A stretch of 64,000 nt of DNA from Sediminivirga luteola (GCF_014639315.1 NZ_BMFY01000012.1:1-64000), one strand, 5' to 3'; counted from the stretch's first letter, positions 53,869 to 63,269 are shown. Notes: generated from the sequence alone by a model not told the origin. Translations and numbers: made by a program.

Positions 53869-55095
53869 CTAGAGCTTGCGGCGCCGGCGGCCGGGCGGGC
53901 GGCGCAGCCGCGGATGCGTGAAGACGAACACCGCGACCAGGAGCATGATGGACGCGCCCACCATGACCGGAAGCTGGGGCATGGCGCCGTAGAGGGCAGT
54001 GCCGGCGGTCGGCGCCACGACGAAGGTCAGGCCGTTGGTGGCGCCGATGAGCCCGGCCATCCCGCCCTGCTCCTCCCGGGAGACGAGGAGGCTGGGACCG
54101 GCGGTATAACCGGGAAGCCCGATGCCCAGGCCCAGGCCGATGGCGAACATCGCCAGGAGAAGCAGCGGCAGGCCGGCATCGGGGATCAGCAGGCTGTACC
54201 CGGCCAGCCCGATGACGCTTCCGACCCGGAGCAGCATCGGCGGGCCCCAGCCGGAACGCGGCACCACGAGGCTCTGGCCGGTGACCATGCCCAGGCCTGT
54301 CACCAGCAGCGCCGCACCGGTGAGCATGCCGGTCTGCTCGGCGGTGAGCCCGAGCCGGTCCTGCACGATGAAACCGGTGATGACCATGATGAAGCCCAGG
54401 GCGGTGAACATCCCGAAGCCGGCGAGCAGGAACGGCCAGATGCGGCGGTCGAGGGGGCTCACCCGCACCGGCCGGGCGATGAGCTGCGTACGCGACTCGG
54501 GCCGGAGCCGCAGGCTCACCAGGAGAAGACCGACGATGAGCAGGACCGGCACGGTCACCAGCGGAGCCATGAGGCCGAGGCCGGAGAGCATCCCGCCCAG
54601 GACCGCGCCGCCGACCATCGCCATGCCCTGCACCGCGCCGATCCCGGCCATACCGCGCACCCGCGAGACCTGATCCGTGGTGACATCGGCGATATAGGCC
54701 TGCGCCGTGGGCGGTACGGCCGCGATCGCGGTGCCGAACAGCAGCCCCCGCAGCAGCGCGAAGGACAGGAACAGCGCCGTGCCGGTCACGATGCCGCTCA
54801 TGCCCAGTCCGGCCATCAGCGCGAACAACGTGGTGGCGATGAACGCCAGGATGAAAGCCGCGACGAGCACGGGCTTGCGACCCAGGGACTGCGAGCGGCG
54901 GCCCCACATCTGGCTGGTGAGGACCATCATGAAGGCTCCGGCGCTGACAGTCGCGCCGATCTGCCATTCAGCGAGGCCGACTTCGCGGGAGAGCGGCGCG
55001 ATGATGGGGTTGAGCGCCATCTGCGCCAGGAAGACGAGGAACACCGCGGCAAGCACCAGCCGCACCTGGGGTGCCTGCTCGGCGGCCGTCATCAT
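53869..55095 (-). CDS. MFS transporter (multidrug-efflux-like)
   Basis: Carrier of 408 residues with twelve hydrophobic helices. The helix 2-3 loop MWGRRSQSLGRKPVLVAAF matches MFS motif A of DHA1-type exporters. The second half has VQDRLGLTAEQTGMLTGA and GLGIGLPGYTAGPSLLV. Convergent with the flavin reductase (95 bp). The start is preceded by a 16-base perfect inverted repeat in the leader. Possibly exports a compound made or modified by the neighbouring oxidoreductases, but there is no direct evidence. Confidence 0.83.
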   Translation of the reverse strand: MMTAAEQAPQVRLVLAAVFLVFLAQMALNPIIAPLSREVGLAEWQIGATVSAGAFMMVLTSQMWGRRSQSLGRKPVLVAAFILAFIATTLFALMAGLGMSGIVTGTALFLSFALLRGLLFGTAIAAVPPTAQAYIADVTTDQVSRVRGMAGIGAVQGMAMVGGAVLGGMLSGLGLMAPLVTVPVLLIVGLLLVSLRLRPESRTQLIARPVRVSPLDRRIWPFLLAGFGMFTALGFIMVITGFIVQDRLGLTAEQTGMLTGAALLVTGLGMVTGQSLVVPRSGWGPPMLLRVGSVIGLAGYSLLIPDAGLPLLLLAMFAIGLGLGIGLPGYTAGPSLLVSREEQGGMAGLIGATNGLTFVVAPTAGTALYGAMPQLPVMVGASIMLLVAVFVFTHPRLRRPPGRRRRKL

Positions 55096-55446
55096 CGTCC
55101 TTTCCGTGCGTCTGGCGGTTCCGCCAGGATTGTCGTTCTTCGCCGGTGCCTGCAGCGCGTGGGCAGCGCGACTTCGTCATGCATGGGCCGGTCGATCGGC
55201 CCGCCCCGGATGCGCGGGGTGCGTCCGGGACCGCGCGGTCTTCCAGCGACGGAGCCCTTCGGGGCCGGACTCGCTCGCCGCCCCAGCTTGGATGGTGCTG
55301 CTGACATGACTGGCCAGGGCGCGCCTCCACATCGAGGGCGAGTCCCGGCCTTCTTCTTCGGAGCCTATCCCAGCGCCGATGGCGCCGGCACCGGCGGGGG
55401 TGTCCTGAAGCGCCCGTGCGGTGCGCGGCCCGTTAGATTGAACGTC
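55096..55446. promoter_or_regulatory. 351-bp gap with inverted repeat in MFS leader (55112-55127)
   Basis: CTGGCGG-TT-CCGCCAG (55112-55127) is perfect and lies 17-32 bases upstream of the MFS start, where a repressor or RNA hairpin could control expression. The remaining gap up to the DUF817 start shows only overlapping open frames in GC-rich DNA and no supported gene. Confidence 0.45.
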
Positions 55447-56331
55447 ATGGCCGAGAGGAGCAGGCGGGCGTTCACGCCGCTGGAAGAACGGATCGACGCC
55501 TGGGCTCACGACCGGCTGGAACGCCTCTCGTCCGGCGGGCGGATGCGGACCGCGCTGCTGGAGTTCGTCGTCTTCGTGCTCAAGCAGGCCTGGGCATGCG
55601 TGTTCGGCGCGGCGATGCTGGCCCTCCTGGTCGCCGCGCGGCTCTGGTACCCCGACGATGCCGCGCTGGCCCGCAGCGACGCGCTCGTCCTGGCGGCCGT
55701 CGGGATCCAGGCGCTGATGCTGGCCTTCCGCTTGGAGAGCGGGCGCGAGCTGTGGGTCATTCTGCTGTTCCACGTGGTGGGCACGGTGATGGAGATCTTC
55801 AAGACCGCGGTCGGCTCATGGCAGTACGGCGGCGAGGGCCTGCTGTGGATCGGCGGCGTGCCGCTCTACACCGGGTTCATGTACGCCGCCGTGGGCTCGT
55901 ACATGGTGCGGGTCTTCCGGCTGTTCGATCTGCGGTTCGACCGGTACCCGCCGCGCTGGGCGACCGCGATCCTCGCCACGGCGATCTACGTCAATTTCTT
56001 CGCGCATCACTATCTGCCCGATGCGCGCTGGGTCCTCCTGGCGCTCGTGGTGCTGCTCTACCTGCGCTGCACGATGCATTTCCGCAACCACCGCGCCCGG
56101 GGCTGGCGGCGGATGCCGATCCTGGCCGCCTTCGCCGGGGTGGCGTTCTTCATCTGGGTCGCGGAGAACATCGGGACAGCGGCCGGGGCGTGGATCTACC
56201 CCTCCCAGACCGACGGCTGGGAGCTCGTCTCCGCCGCGAAGCTCGTCTCCTGGTTCCTGCTGATGATCATCTCGGTGGTGCTGGTCACCTTCGTATACCG
56301 CCCGCGCGGGAGGGATGGCGCAGCGCGCTGA
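55447..56331 (+). CDS. DUF817 family membrane protein
   Basis: Integral membrane protein of 294 residues with about eight helices, preceded by a basic cytosolic N-terminus. Diagnostic DUF817 blocks are VLKQAWACVFGAAML, FHVVGTVMEIFKTAVGSWQY and WVAENIGTAAGAWIYP, containing conserved acidic and Trp residues within helices. The family has no established function. The ATG at 55447 starts the resemblance; the frame is open far upstream, but only through antisense of the MFS gene. It lies 145 bp before the second LLM gene, possibly one transcript. Confidence 0.82.
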   Translation: MAERSRRAFTPLEERIDAWAHDRLERLSSGGRMRTALLEFVVFVLKQAWACVFGAAMLALLVAARLWYPDDAALARSDALVLAAVGIQALMLAFRLESGRELWVILLFHVVGTVMEIFKTAVGSWQYGGEGLLWIGGVPLYTGFMYAAVGSYMVRVFRLFDLRFDRYPPRWATAILATAIYVNFFAHHYLPDARWVLLALVVLLYLRCTMHFRNHRARGWRRMPILAAFAGVAFFIWVAENIGTAAGAWIYPSQTDGWELVSAAKLVSWFLLMIISVVLVTFVYRPRGRDGAAR

Positions 56332-56476
56332 CGCTGCGGCCCACACCTCGTCCGCGGAGGGGACACCGTGACCGGGCAGGCCTCCGGCTGGGGTCCTCGT
56401 CAAGCGCCGCTTCGGGCGTCACGGGGTCGCCGCAGCCGACAGGAATACGCATCGGCGGCGGGGCCTTGCACTGGAT

Positions 56477-57496
56477 GTGAAGAAGATCGGATACCTCTCG
56501 TTCGGCCATTACCGGGACATTCCCGGCTCGCACACTCCCACCGCGCGCGATGCGCTGCTCCAGGCGATCCAGCTGGCGCAGGAGGCGGAGCGGGTCGGTG
56601 TGGACGGCGCGTTCCTGCGAGTGCACCATTTCGCGCCGCAGCATTCCGCGCCGTTCCCGCTGCTGGCGGCGATGGCGCAGGCCACCGAGCGCATCGAGCT
56701 GGGCACCGGGGTGATCGATCTTCGTTATGAGAACCCCCTCTATATGGCCGAGGAGGCCGCCATCACGGACCTCATCTCCGGCGGCCGTCTGCAGCTGGGC
56801 ATCTCGCGCGGCTCACCGGAGCCGGCGCTGCGCGGCTGGGAGGCGTTCGGCTATCGCACCCCGGAGGGGATGTCCGTGGCGGAGATGGCCCAGCAGAAGG
56901 CGCATGTCTTCCGGGAGGCGATCCGCGGGGCCGGGGTGGTGCAAGCCGATCCGCAGATGACCGGGCACGACGGAGCTCTCGCCATCGACCCGCTCTCCCC
57001 CGGTCTGGACGAGCGCCTCTGGTGGGGTTCGGGCACCCGGGCCAGCGCCCGATGGGTGGGCGAGCAAGGCTTCAACCTGCAGAGCTCCACCCTGCTGACC
57101 GAGGACACCGGCGAGTCGTTCGATGCGCTGCAGGCGGAGCAGATCGCGATCTACAAGGACGCGTGGCGGCAAGCCGGTCATTCCGGGGAACCCCAAGTAT
57201 CGGTGTCCCGGAGCATCATCCCGCTGGTCACCGACGAGGATCACCGGTACTTCGGGGTGCGGGCCCAGGCGGAGTCACGCGACCAGGTGGGGCACCTGGA
57301 AGGCGGGCTGGCCCGGTTCGGCCGCAGCTACATCGGCGAGCCGGAGAAGCTGGTGGAGGAGCTGGCCGCCGATGCCGCAGTCGCCGCCGCCGACTATGCG
57401 CTCGTCACGGTGCCCAACCAGCTGGGCGTGGGGTACAACGCCCGGCTGCTGGAGTCCATCGTCACCCGGGTGGCGCCTGACCTCGGCTGGCGGTGA
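56477..57496 (+). CDS. LLM class flavin-dependent oxidoreductase
   Basis: Second luciferase-like enzyme, 339 residues, from a different branch than the CE1758 protein. It shows the family start IGYLSFGHYRDIPG, then GADFLRVHHF-like spelling GAFLRVHHFAPQHSAPFP, LGTGVIDLRYENPLYMAEE and GRLQLGISRGSPEPAL. Translation probably begins at the GTG at 56477, since homology starts there, but the ribosome site is weak. No flavin reductase is adjacent. Its 3' end overlaps the convergent HXXEE gene by 35 bases. Substrate unknown. Confidence 0.84.
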   Translation: MKKIGYLSFGHYRDIPGSHTPTARDALLQAIQLAQEAERVGVDGAFLRVHHFAPQHSAPFPLLAAMAQATERIELGTGVIDLRYENPLYMAEEAAITDLISGGRLQLGISRGSPEPALRGWEAFGYRTPEGMSVAEMAQQKAHVFREAIRGAGVVQADPQMTGHDGALAIDPLSPGLDERLWWGSGTRASARWVGEQGFNLQSSTLLTEDTGESFDALQAEQIAIYKDAWRQAGHSGEPQVSVSRSIIPLVTDEDHRYFGVRAQAESRDQVGHLEGGLARFGRSYIGEPEKLVEELAADAAVAAADYALVTVPNQLGVGYNARLLESIVTRVAPDLGWR

Positions 57497-57983
57497 GCAC
57501 GGCTGCGAGAGTGACGCCGTGGCCGGCCGCCAGCGCCGCCGCGATCCCAGCGGGCATGAGCAGCGCACCGAGCACGGCGGTCGCAGCCGTCTTACCCGGC
57601 CCGTGTTCCCGCACGACCACGAGATGAAGTGCCGCAGCACCGAGTAGCGCGGGCGCGGTGGCGGCGCCCGGGTTGTACCGGCGTTCGGCGGCGGCCCGGC
57701 CGATGTGCACCAGTGCGTTCGCGCCCAGCGCTCCGGCTGCCGCAGCGTGCAAGGCCGTGGCACCGGGTCGCCGGGACGATAGCACGGCGGCGACTGCACC
57801 AGTGAGGGCGAGCATGACGGGAGCCAGGCGACGCCGCCCGTAGAGGCCCTCCAGGCGAGGGAACCGCGCCGCGAGTGCGGGCGGGAGCATGCCTCCTCGG
57901 TTGAGGAACGTCAGCTCCTCGGCGTTGTGCACCACGAAGACGGCGGCCAGCAGACCGCGTGAGGCGTTCGAGCCCAGCTCCAT
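57462..57983 (-). CDS. HXXEE domain-containing membrane protein
   Basis: A 173-residue protein with five to six hydrophobic segments and the hallmark HNAEE motif at 19-23 in the first helix, followed by a basic loop LYGRRRLAPV. Family members are of unknown function and have conserved His/Glu residues within the membrane. The ATG at 57983 begins the family resemblance. Its last 35 bases are shared with the end of the convergent LLM gene. It stands alone before the symporter operon. Confidence 0.72.
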   Translation of the reverse strand: MELGSNASRGLLAAVFVVHNAEELTFLNRGGMLPPALAARFPRLEGLYGRRRLAPVMLALTGAVAAVLSSRRPGATALHAAAAGALGANALVHIGRAAAERRYNPGAATAPALLGAAALHLVVVREHGPGKTAATAVLGALLMPAGIAAALAAGHGVTLAAVLTASRGQAPPG

Positions 57984-58134
57984 ACCGTCAGCGTAGCCCC
58001 GCGCCCCGGGGAGATGGCTGACGTCCGCCCAGGACGGACCGAAGCCAGCGGGAGCCGCAGCAGGCCGGTCCCGCCGCCGAAGCACCGGCGGCGGGACCGG
58101 ACACAGGCGCACTCGGTGCCGGGAGGGGAACCCC

Positions 58135-59616
58135 TTACCGGGCCGGATCCTCCGCAGCCGTCTTCTCGTCGGCGGAGAAGAACCGGGCCAGGGTCTCCTT
58201 AGAGACCGGCTTGGTCAGCAGCGAGACGATGATGAAGCAGGGGATGTTGACCGCCAGGCCCCAGATGCCCGCGTGGATGCCCAGCGGGTGGACGAACACG
58301 AAGGAGAAGAGCGTCGTGACGACGGCGCCGGCGACGAGCCCGACGATCGCACCGGCAGCGGTGGCGCGGGGCCAGAAGAAGATCCCGACCATGATGGCGA
58401 ACGCCTGGCCGGTGAAGCCGTAGCCGATGAGCAGGATGTATACCAGACTCGCCGGTTCCATGATGGAGATGGGCGCGATGATCAGCGCCATGATCGGGAA
58501 GATGAGCCACCGCGTGAGCTTCCCGGTCCTCTCGTCGGAGAGCTTGAAGAGCGGCTGGATGACGTCCTTGCTGTAGGTCAGCGCGGTGGCGTGGATGTTC
58601 GGCTCGCTCGACGACATGGACGCCGCGAGCGTTCCGGCTCCCAGCAGGCCCGCGACGATGATGGGCATATTGTCCACCGCCATCTGGATCGCCACCTGGT
58701 CCGAATTGGCGATGTCCGGGTAGGCGAAGATGCCGATGAAGCCGACCACGATCATCGGGATCAGAACCAGGTAGTACAGCGGGAGATACGTGACCGCCCG
58801 CTTGAGGCTCCGCGCCGACTTCGCGCCCATCCAGGCGATCCAGTGCGACTGCCAGATGGAGAAGAACGAGATGAGGATGGAGGTGGTCCAGAACGCGTAG
58901 CTCATATCGTCCAGGGCACCCGGGAGGGTCAGGAACTCCGGGGCCTCCGCGCGGAGCCGCTCGAAGATGGGCGCCGCGTTGAAGCCGCCGGTGAACCAGT
59001 TCACGGCCCACAGTCCCACCATCCAGGCGACGACGAACATCAGGGCGCCCTGGAACGCGTTGGTGAAGCCGATCGCCCGCAGGCCGCTGCGGTACAGGTA
59101 GATGGCGATGACGCTGAGGGCGATGATCACGCCCAGCCACGTGGGGATCAGGCCGAAGCTCATGACGTTGAGGATGTAGGCGGCGCCGATGGTCTGGATG
59201 ACGGCGAAGGCGAGCCCGCCCACGGAGCCGACGATGGCGGTCAGCCCGCCCAGGAGCTTGCTCTCGTACCGGTCGGCGATGGCAGTGGACTGGGTGACGT
59301 GACCGTACTTGGCTCCCAGGTTCCACACCTTCGGCCCGATGTACCAGGCGACGATCGCCATATAGGCGAGGTAGACGACGACGTAGAGCGCGGGCACGCC
59401 CTTGTCGTGCGCCCAGCCCGGTGAGCCCATGAACGTGTAGGCGCTCACGCCGCCGGCCGCCACCAAGAGGTAGACGACGATCGAGTTCATGCTGCGGCCG
59501 CCGGCACCCCAGCCTTCGACCGTGCGCATGTTATGTCCGCGGCCCGCGCCCCAGCCGATGATGATCGCGATGAGCAGGTAGGAAGCGGTGATGATGAAGG
59601 GAACGTACTGGCTCAT
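58135..59616 (-). CDS. Sodium:solute symporter family protein
   Basis: SSF carrier of 493 residues with about thirteen helices. It has the N-terminal ASYLLIAIIIGWGAGR, TVEGWGAGGRSMNSIVVYLL (unwound helix 1 region), VTQSTAIADRYESKLLGGL, and LAASMSSSEPNIHATALTYS, the sodium-site helix of the family. It is the last gene of a reverse operon with an amidohydrolase, a CobW protein and a DUF3311-like protein; its start overlaps the latter (ATGA). It probably imports the amide or heterocyclic substrate. A short acidic C-terminal tail ends the protein. Confidence 0.88.
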   Translation of the reverse strand: MSQYVPFIITASYLLIAIIIGWGAGRGHNMRTVEGWGAGGRSMNSIVVYLLVAAGGVSAYTFMGSPGWAHDKGVPALYVVVYLAYMAIVAWYIGPKVWNLGAKYGHVTQSTAIADRYESKLLGGLTAIVGSVGGLAFAVIQTIGAAYILNVMSFGLIPTWLGVIIALSVIAIYLYRSGLRAIGFTNAFQGALMFVVAWMVGLWAVNWFTGGFNAAPIFERLRAEAPEFLTLPGALDDMSYAFWTTSILISFFSIWQSHWIAWMGAKSARSLKRAVTYLPLYYLVLIPMIVVGFIGIFAYPDIANSDQVAIQMAVDNMPIIVAGLLGAGTLAASMSSSEPNIHATALTYSKDVIQPLFKLSDERTGKLTRWLIFPIMALIIAPISIMEPASLVYILLIGYGFTGQAFAIMVGIFFWPRATAAGAIVGLVAGAVVTTLFSFVFVHPLGIHAGIWGLAVNIPCFIIVSLLTKPVSKETLARFFSADEKTAAEDPAR

Positions 59617-59834
59617 CCGCGATCACCCGTGATGACGTTGATGATCACCATCGCCGCCGTGGTGGCGAACAGGATGAAGATCGACCACAGCATGAGGGCG
59701 GGAATGCCCAGCGGCAGCGCGGTGGTGTTGAACAGCGCGATGACGGGCCACAGGCCGATGATCAGGACGACGAGGATGATGCCCACGCTTATCCAGCCCC
59801 GGGCCGTACGTGGACCTCTGAAACGCATATCCAT
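59613..59834 (-). CDS. DUF3311-like small membrane protein
   Basis: A 73-residue protein with a basic N-terminus (MDMRFRGPRTARGW), one hydrophobic helix (about 15-36), a short Pro/Gly turn and a second helix (about 46-68). Small DUF3311-type proteins typically precede and overlap SSF symporter genes, and this one overlaps the symporter start by four bases. It is probably an accessory subunit of the transporter. The ATG at 59834 has AAGGAGAA upstream; the long open frame further 5' is antisense-like shadow of the CobW gene. Confidence 0.75.
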   Translation of the reverse strand: MDMRFRGPRTARGWISVGIILVVLIIGLWPVIALFNTTALPLGIPALMLWSIFILFATTAAMVIINVITGDRG

Positions 59835-59851
59835 GGAAGTGGTTCTCCTTC

Positions 59852-61156
59852 TTACTGTGCGGTGCGACTGTGGCGGGGGTGGACGGGAGTCGGGGAGTCC
59901 GCAGGGTGCGGGACATCGGCAGCGGGGCCATCGGCAGGTGTGACGCCAGGGGTGCCGGCGGTGCGCGGGGCGGCGCCGCGTGCGAATCTTGCGGCCGCGT
60001 CGTTTGCAAGGCCGGGGGCGACGCCGCTTGCGAGACCGGGGACCGCGCCGGCACCATCGGCGGTGGCTTTCCCCGCGCCCGCCGAGCTGTGAGTGCACGC
60101 GTTGGCGCGGAGGGCGTCGGCCACGAAGCGCAGCTTCTGCTCCGCGTGGGGTCCGGCGGCGATGAGGACCAGGGACGACTCCGGATCCTTGGGCTCCGGG
60201 AGACCGTCGGGCGCCGGGCGGTCCGCGCGGTCTCCGGAGACCGGTTCTGTCGTGACGACGTCGCCGGCGAGCTGGATGCGGCTCCAGCCGCCCTCGTCGT
60301 TCTCGATGATGCCTTTGGCGCGGACGAGCGCCGAGCGGTGGTCCCGCAGCGCCGCCACGATCCGCTGGACAGCGTTCAGGCCGGGCAGCGCCACAGTGAG
60401 CGACGCGTGCGCGGAGGCATGCTCGGAACGATCCGCCTCGTGCTGAGTGTCCGGCGCGCTCGGGTCCCTGGATCCAGACCTGCTCGCCGATGCGTCTTGA
60501 CCCGGCTCGGGGTGCGGGTTGCCCTGAACGGGCGGGGCTGCCGGCTCGCCCTTGGCGCGCTCCGTGAGTTCGCGGATGACTGCCTCCGTTCCTGCGGCAT
60601 CGCCCGGGCCGGCCTGGTGCACGGAGGCCTCCGGGGCCAGCTGGGCGCACCACCGCAGGCTCGCCTCGCGCTGCGCCGGCGTGGCCAGATCGGTCTTGGT
60701 GATCACCAGGATGTCCGCGGCTGCGATCTGCCGGGTGACGATGTCCGCGACGTACTCGTCCGCCAGCCGCCGGGGAGTCACCGCCGCGTCCACGCAGATC
60801 ACCACCGGTCCGGGACGGAAACCCGGGTAGCTGCGCCAGCTGCCCAGCCGGGCGGGGTCACCGATCCCGCTGAGCTCGCAGACGACGTGGTCGATGTCCT
60901 CGCGTGCCGCCAGCGCCGACATGGTGCGCTGGACGTCATCGGTGATCTGGCAGCAGATGCACCCGTTGGTCAGCTCCAGGGTGTCCGCGCCGGCCGAGCT
61001 GATCAGGGACGCATCGACGTTCACCGAGCCGAAGTCGTTGACGACGACGGCCACGCGCCCGTAACTCCCTGCGGAGAGGATGTGGTTGACCAGCGTGGTC
61101 TTGCCGGTGCCCAGGTAGCCGCCGATCAGGGTGAGCGGCTTTCCAGTCCGGCCCAT
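59852..61156 (-). CDS. CobW/G3E family GTPase, likely metallochaperone
   Basis: GTP-dependent metal-insertion protein of 434 residues. Walker A is GGYLGTGKTT (about 12-21), the metal-binding CxCC motif is CICC (66-69), and the NTKxD-type base motif appears as ITKTDL; VNDFGSVNVD is the switch region. Two low-complexity, His-containing segments stand out: a linker at about 205-255 (QGNPHPEPGQD, HEADRSEHASAH) and a C-terminal tail ending VPHPADSPTPVHPRHS. Its start overlaps the amidohydrolase stop (TGATG), so the likely client is that zinc-type enzyme. Metal identity is not shown. Confidence 0.87.
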   Translation of the reverse strand: MGRTGKPLTLIGGYLGTGKTTLVNHILSAGSYGRVAVVVNDFGSVNVDASLISSAGADTLELTNGCICCQITDDVQRTMSALAAREDIDHVVCELSGIGDPARLGSWRSYPGFRPGPVVICVDAAVTPRRLADEYVADIVTRQIAAADILVITKTDLATPAQREASLRWCAQLAPEASVHQAGPGDAAGTEAVIRELTERAKGEPAAPPVQGNPHPEPGQDASASRSGSRDPSAPDTQHEADRSEHASAHASLTVALPGLNAVQRIVAALRDHRSALVRAKGIIENDEGGWSRIQLAGDVVTTEPVSGDRADRPAPDGLPEPKDPESSLVLIAAGPHAEQKLRFVADALRANACTHSSAGAGKATADGAGAVPGLASGVAPGLANDAAARFARGAAPRTAGTPGVTPADGPAADVPHPADSPTPVHPRHSRTAQ

Positions 61157-62832
61157 CAGGACGACCCGACGTTGCTCCGGAAATGCCGGCCGCCGACCAC
61201 GGTGCCGTGAACGCGGATGTCCCCGATCTCGGCGGGATCGACCGCGAGCGGATCATCGGCGAGCACCGCCATGTCGGCGAACTTGCCGGGTTCGATGGAG
61301 CCGATCTCGTCGTCGCGTTTGAGCATGAAAGCGGAGCCGAGGGTGATCGCCTCCAGCGCGTCCTGGGCGCTGATCCTCTCGTTCTCGCCCATGACGCGCC
61401 CGGACTGAGTGAGCCTGGTGACGGCGTGCTTGACCGTCTTGAGCGGGCCCAGCGGGGTGACGGGCGAATCCGAGTGGAGGCTGATGGGCACGCCGTGGCG
61501 CAGCGCCGTGGCGGCGGCGTTGTTCCGGCGTGCGCGGTCCGGACCCATGGTGAGGTCGAGGTGCTGGTCTCCCCACTGCCAGATGTGGTTGGCGAAGAGG
61601 TTCGCGCACGCCCCCAGCGCCTTCATCCGCCGGAACTGCGCCGGGGTCGTCATCTGCGAGTGCGTGCAGGTGTGCCGGTGATCCGGGCGGGGGTGGGCGA
61701 CGAGGACCTGCTCCAGGGTGTCGAGGAACAGCTGCGTCGCCTGGTCCCCGTTGCAATGGACGTGGATGAGCAGACCCGCCCGGTGGAAGATCTCGAAGGC
61801 ACGGTGATACTCCTCCGGGCTGACGTTCCACATGCCGTTGGGCTGATCGCCGTAGTAGCCCGGCTCGCGCACCCGGGCGGTGAAGCCCTGCAGGGTGCCG
61901 TCGAGCATGAGCTTGACGTTCCCGAAGGTCAGCCGGTCGGTGGAGAGGTCTCGCAGTTCGACCAGGCGCTGGGCGTCCTCGGCGAGGCTGCCGGACACCG
62001 GGCCGATCCCGGCGCCGAAGTGGAAGACGTTCAGCCGCGCGGGAAAGCCGTCGCCGACGGTGCCGCGGTACAGTTCGACGCCTTCCTCGCCCATCAGGCG
62101 GGTGGTGCCCAGATCCGTGAGCGTGGTGGTCCCCGTGTTCACCGCGTCCTGGCCGAAGCGTTCCAGGGCGGCGCGGTCGACGCTGAGCACGTCGTTCCCG
62201 GCGGAGAGTTCCTGCACCAGGCTCATCGCCGCGAACTCGTGGAGTTCCCCGTTCGGCTGCCCGTCGTCGCCGAGGTGGACGCCCTCGACGTGCGACGCCT
62301 CGGCCACCCGGCATCGGCGGATGGCGGCGGAGTTGACGGTGCAGGCGTGGCCGCTGGCATGTCCGATGTAGATGGGGCGCTCCGTGGACACCCGGTCCAG
62401 GTCCCGTGCGGTCAGATGACGGTCCTGGAAGAAGATCGGGTCGAATCCCCAGGCGATCATCGGCTGGCCGGGGTCGCCGATCTTGCGTTCCTCCCGCTGC
62501 AGGCGGGCGATGACGTCGTCGATGGAACGGCAGCCGGGCCAGTGGCGACCCTCCGGGTCTACCCGGTCGACGTACCCGATGTACGTTCCCTTCCAGGTGG
62601 TGCCAGTGCCCGCGTGGCTGTGCGCCTCAACGAAGCCGGGGAGGAGGACATCGTCGGCGTAGCGGTCGTCGACGACGGCGCCAGGGTAGGAGAGCAGTTC
62701 GTCCACGGTCCCCACCGCCCGGAAGCGGTCGCCCCGCACGGCCACTGCCTCAGCGGTCGGGCAGCTCGCGTTCATGGTGCGGACCAGCCGCGCTGGATAG
62801 ACGATGGTGGGTTCCGGGGTCTGCCCTGGCAT
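61156..62832 (-). CDS. Amidohydrolase 3 family protein (YtcJ-like)
   Basis: Metal-dependent hydrolase of 558 residues in the amidohydrolase superfamily. The first metal motif is HSH at 71-73 (LPGFVEAHSHAG); later HCNGDQA, TCTHSQM and LHSDSPVTP supply further ligands and the catalytic Asp. The C-terminal beta-sandwich ends GSIEPGKFADMAVL, the usual closing motif. YtcJ-type enzymes act on cyclic or linear amides, formamides and carbamates. GGGAGA lies 9 bases before the start. It leads the operon with CobW, DUF3311 and SSF genes. Substrate unknown. Confidence 0.88.
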   Translation of the reverse strand: MPGQTPEPTIVYPARLVRTMNASCPTAEAVAVRGDRFRAVGTVDELLSYPGAVVDDRYADDVLLPGFVEAHSHAGTGTTWKGTYIGYVDRVDPEGRHWPGCRSIDDVIARLQREERKIGDPGQPMIAWGFDPIFFQDRHLTARDLDRVSTERPIYIGHASGHACTVNSAAIRRCRVAEASHVEGVHLGDDGQPNGELHEFAAMSLVQELSAGNDVLSVDRAALERFGQDAVNTGTTTLTDLGTTRLMGEEGVELYRGTVGDGFPARLNVFHFGAGIGPVSGSLAEDAQRLVELRDLSTDRLTFGNVKLMLDGTLQGFTARVREPGYYGDQPNGMWNVSPEEYHRAFEIFHRAGLLIHVHCNGDQATQLFLDTLEQVLVAHPRPDHRHTCTHSQMTTPAQFRRMKALGACANLFANHIWQWGDQHLDLTMGPDRARRNNAAATALRHGVPISLHSDSPVTPLGPLKTVKHAVTRLTQSGRVMGENERISAQDALEAITLGSAFMLKRDDEIGSIEPGKFADMAVLADDPLAVDPAEIGDIRVHGTVVGGRHFRSNVGSS

Positions 62833-63269
62833 ACGTATCTGTCTCCCTTACTTCATCACTTCATCGGAATCCGTGCTCGTCCACGGCATCCGCTGCAAGC
62901 CAGCTCGTGCGCCTGGACCGGCGAAGCGCGACGCCCTTCCCGGTGGCCGCCGCGCAGTCCGGCATCGGCGTGAGGAGCCGCCAGGCCAGGCCGGGCGGAG
63001 CCGGGACGGCCTGCCGTGTCTCATCCTGGTCTGGAGTTGTTTCGGCTGGACGTTCCTCACGGTTGCGTTCCCGATAACAGCTATTGATTGTTGTGGCGTC
63101 CGGCATCACGGCAGTCGATGACAGCCCTTCTAGTCTGGTGGCTCAGGTCACATGCGTCCAATGCATTTATCTGGCGGAGCTCATCACGAGAGTCGATGGC
63201 GAGGGTGACAGGGCGATGCCCATCACCGCAGCGGCGGTGCCGGATGCGCCGGACGCCGAGGCCTAAATC
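62833..63269. promoter_or_regulatory. 437-bp gap before the amidohydrolase operon
   Basis: No gene is supported between the amidohydrolase start and the LysR stop. An AT-richer island at about 63070-63100 (GATAACAGCTATTGATTG) and the palindrome AATGCATT (63160-63167) mark the probable promoter and a possible LysR site. The inner part (62880-63050) is GC-rich without visible structure. Confidence 0.35.

Noticed and set aside
53914-55446. Upstream extension of the DUF817 frame through the MFS gene
   Set aside because: The extension is antisense to a clear twelve-helix carrier and is low-complexity. DUF817 similarity starts at the ATG at 55447.
56332-56476. Possible riboswitch in the leader of the second LLM gene
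   Set aside because: The leader is GC-rich and can fold, but it matches no riboswitch core that I could recognise by eye.
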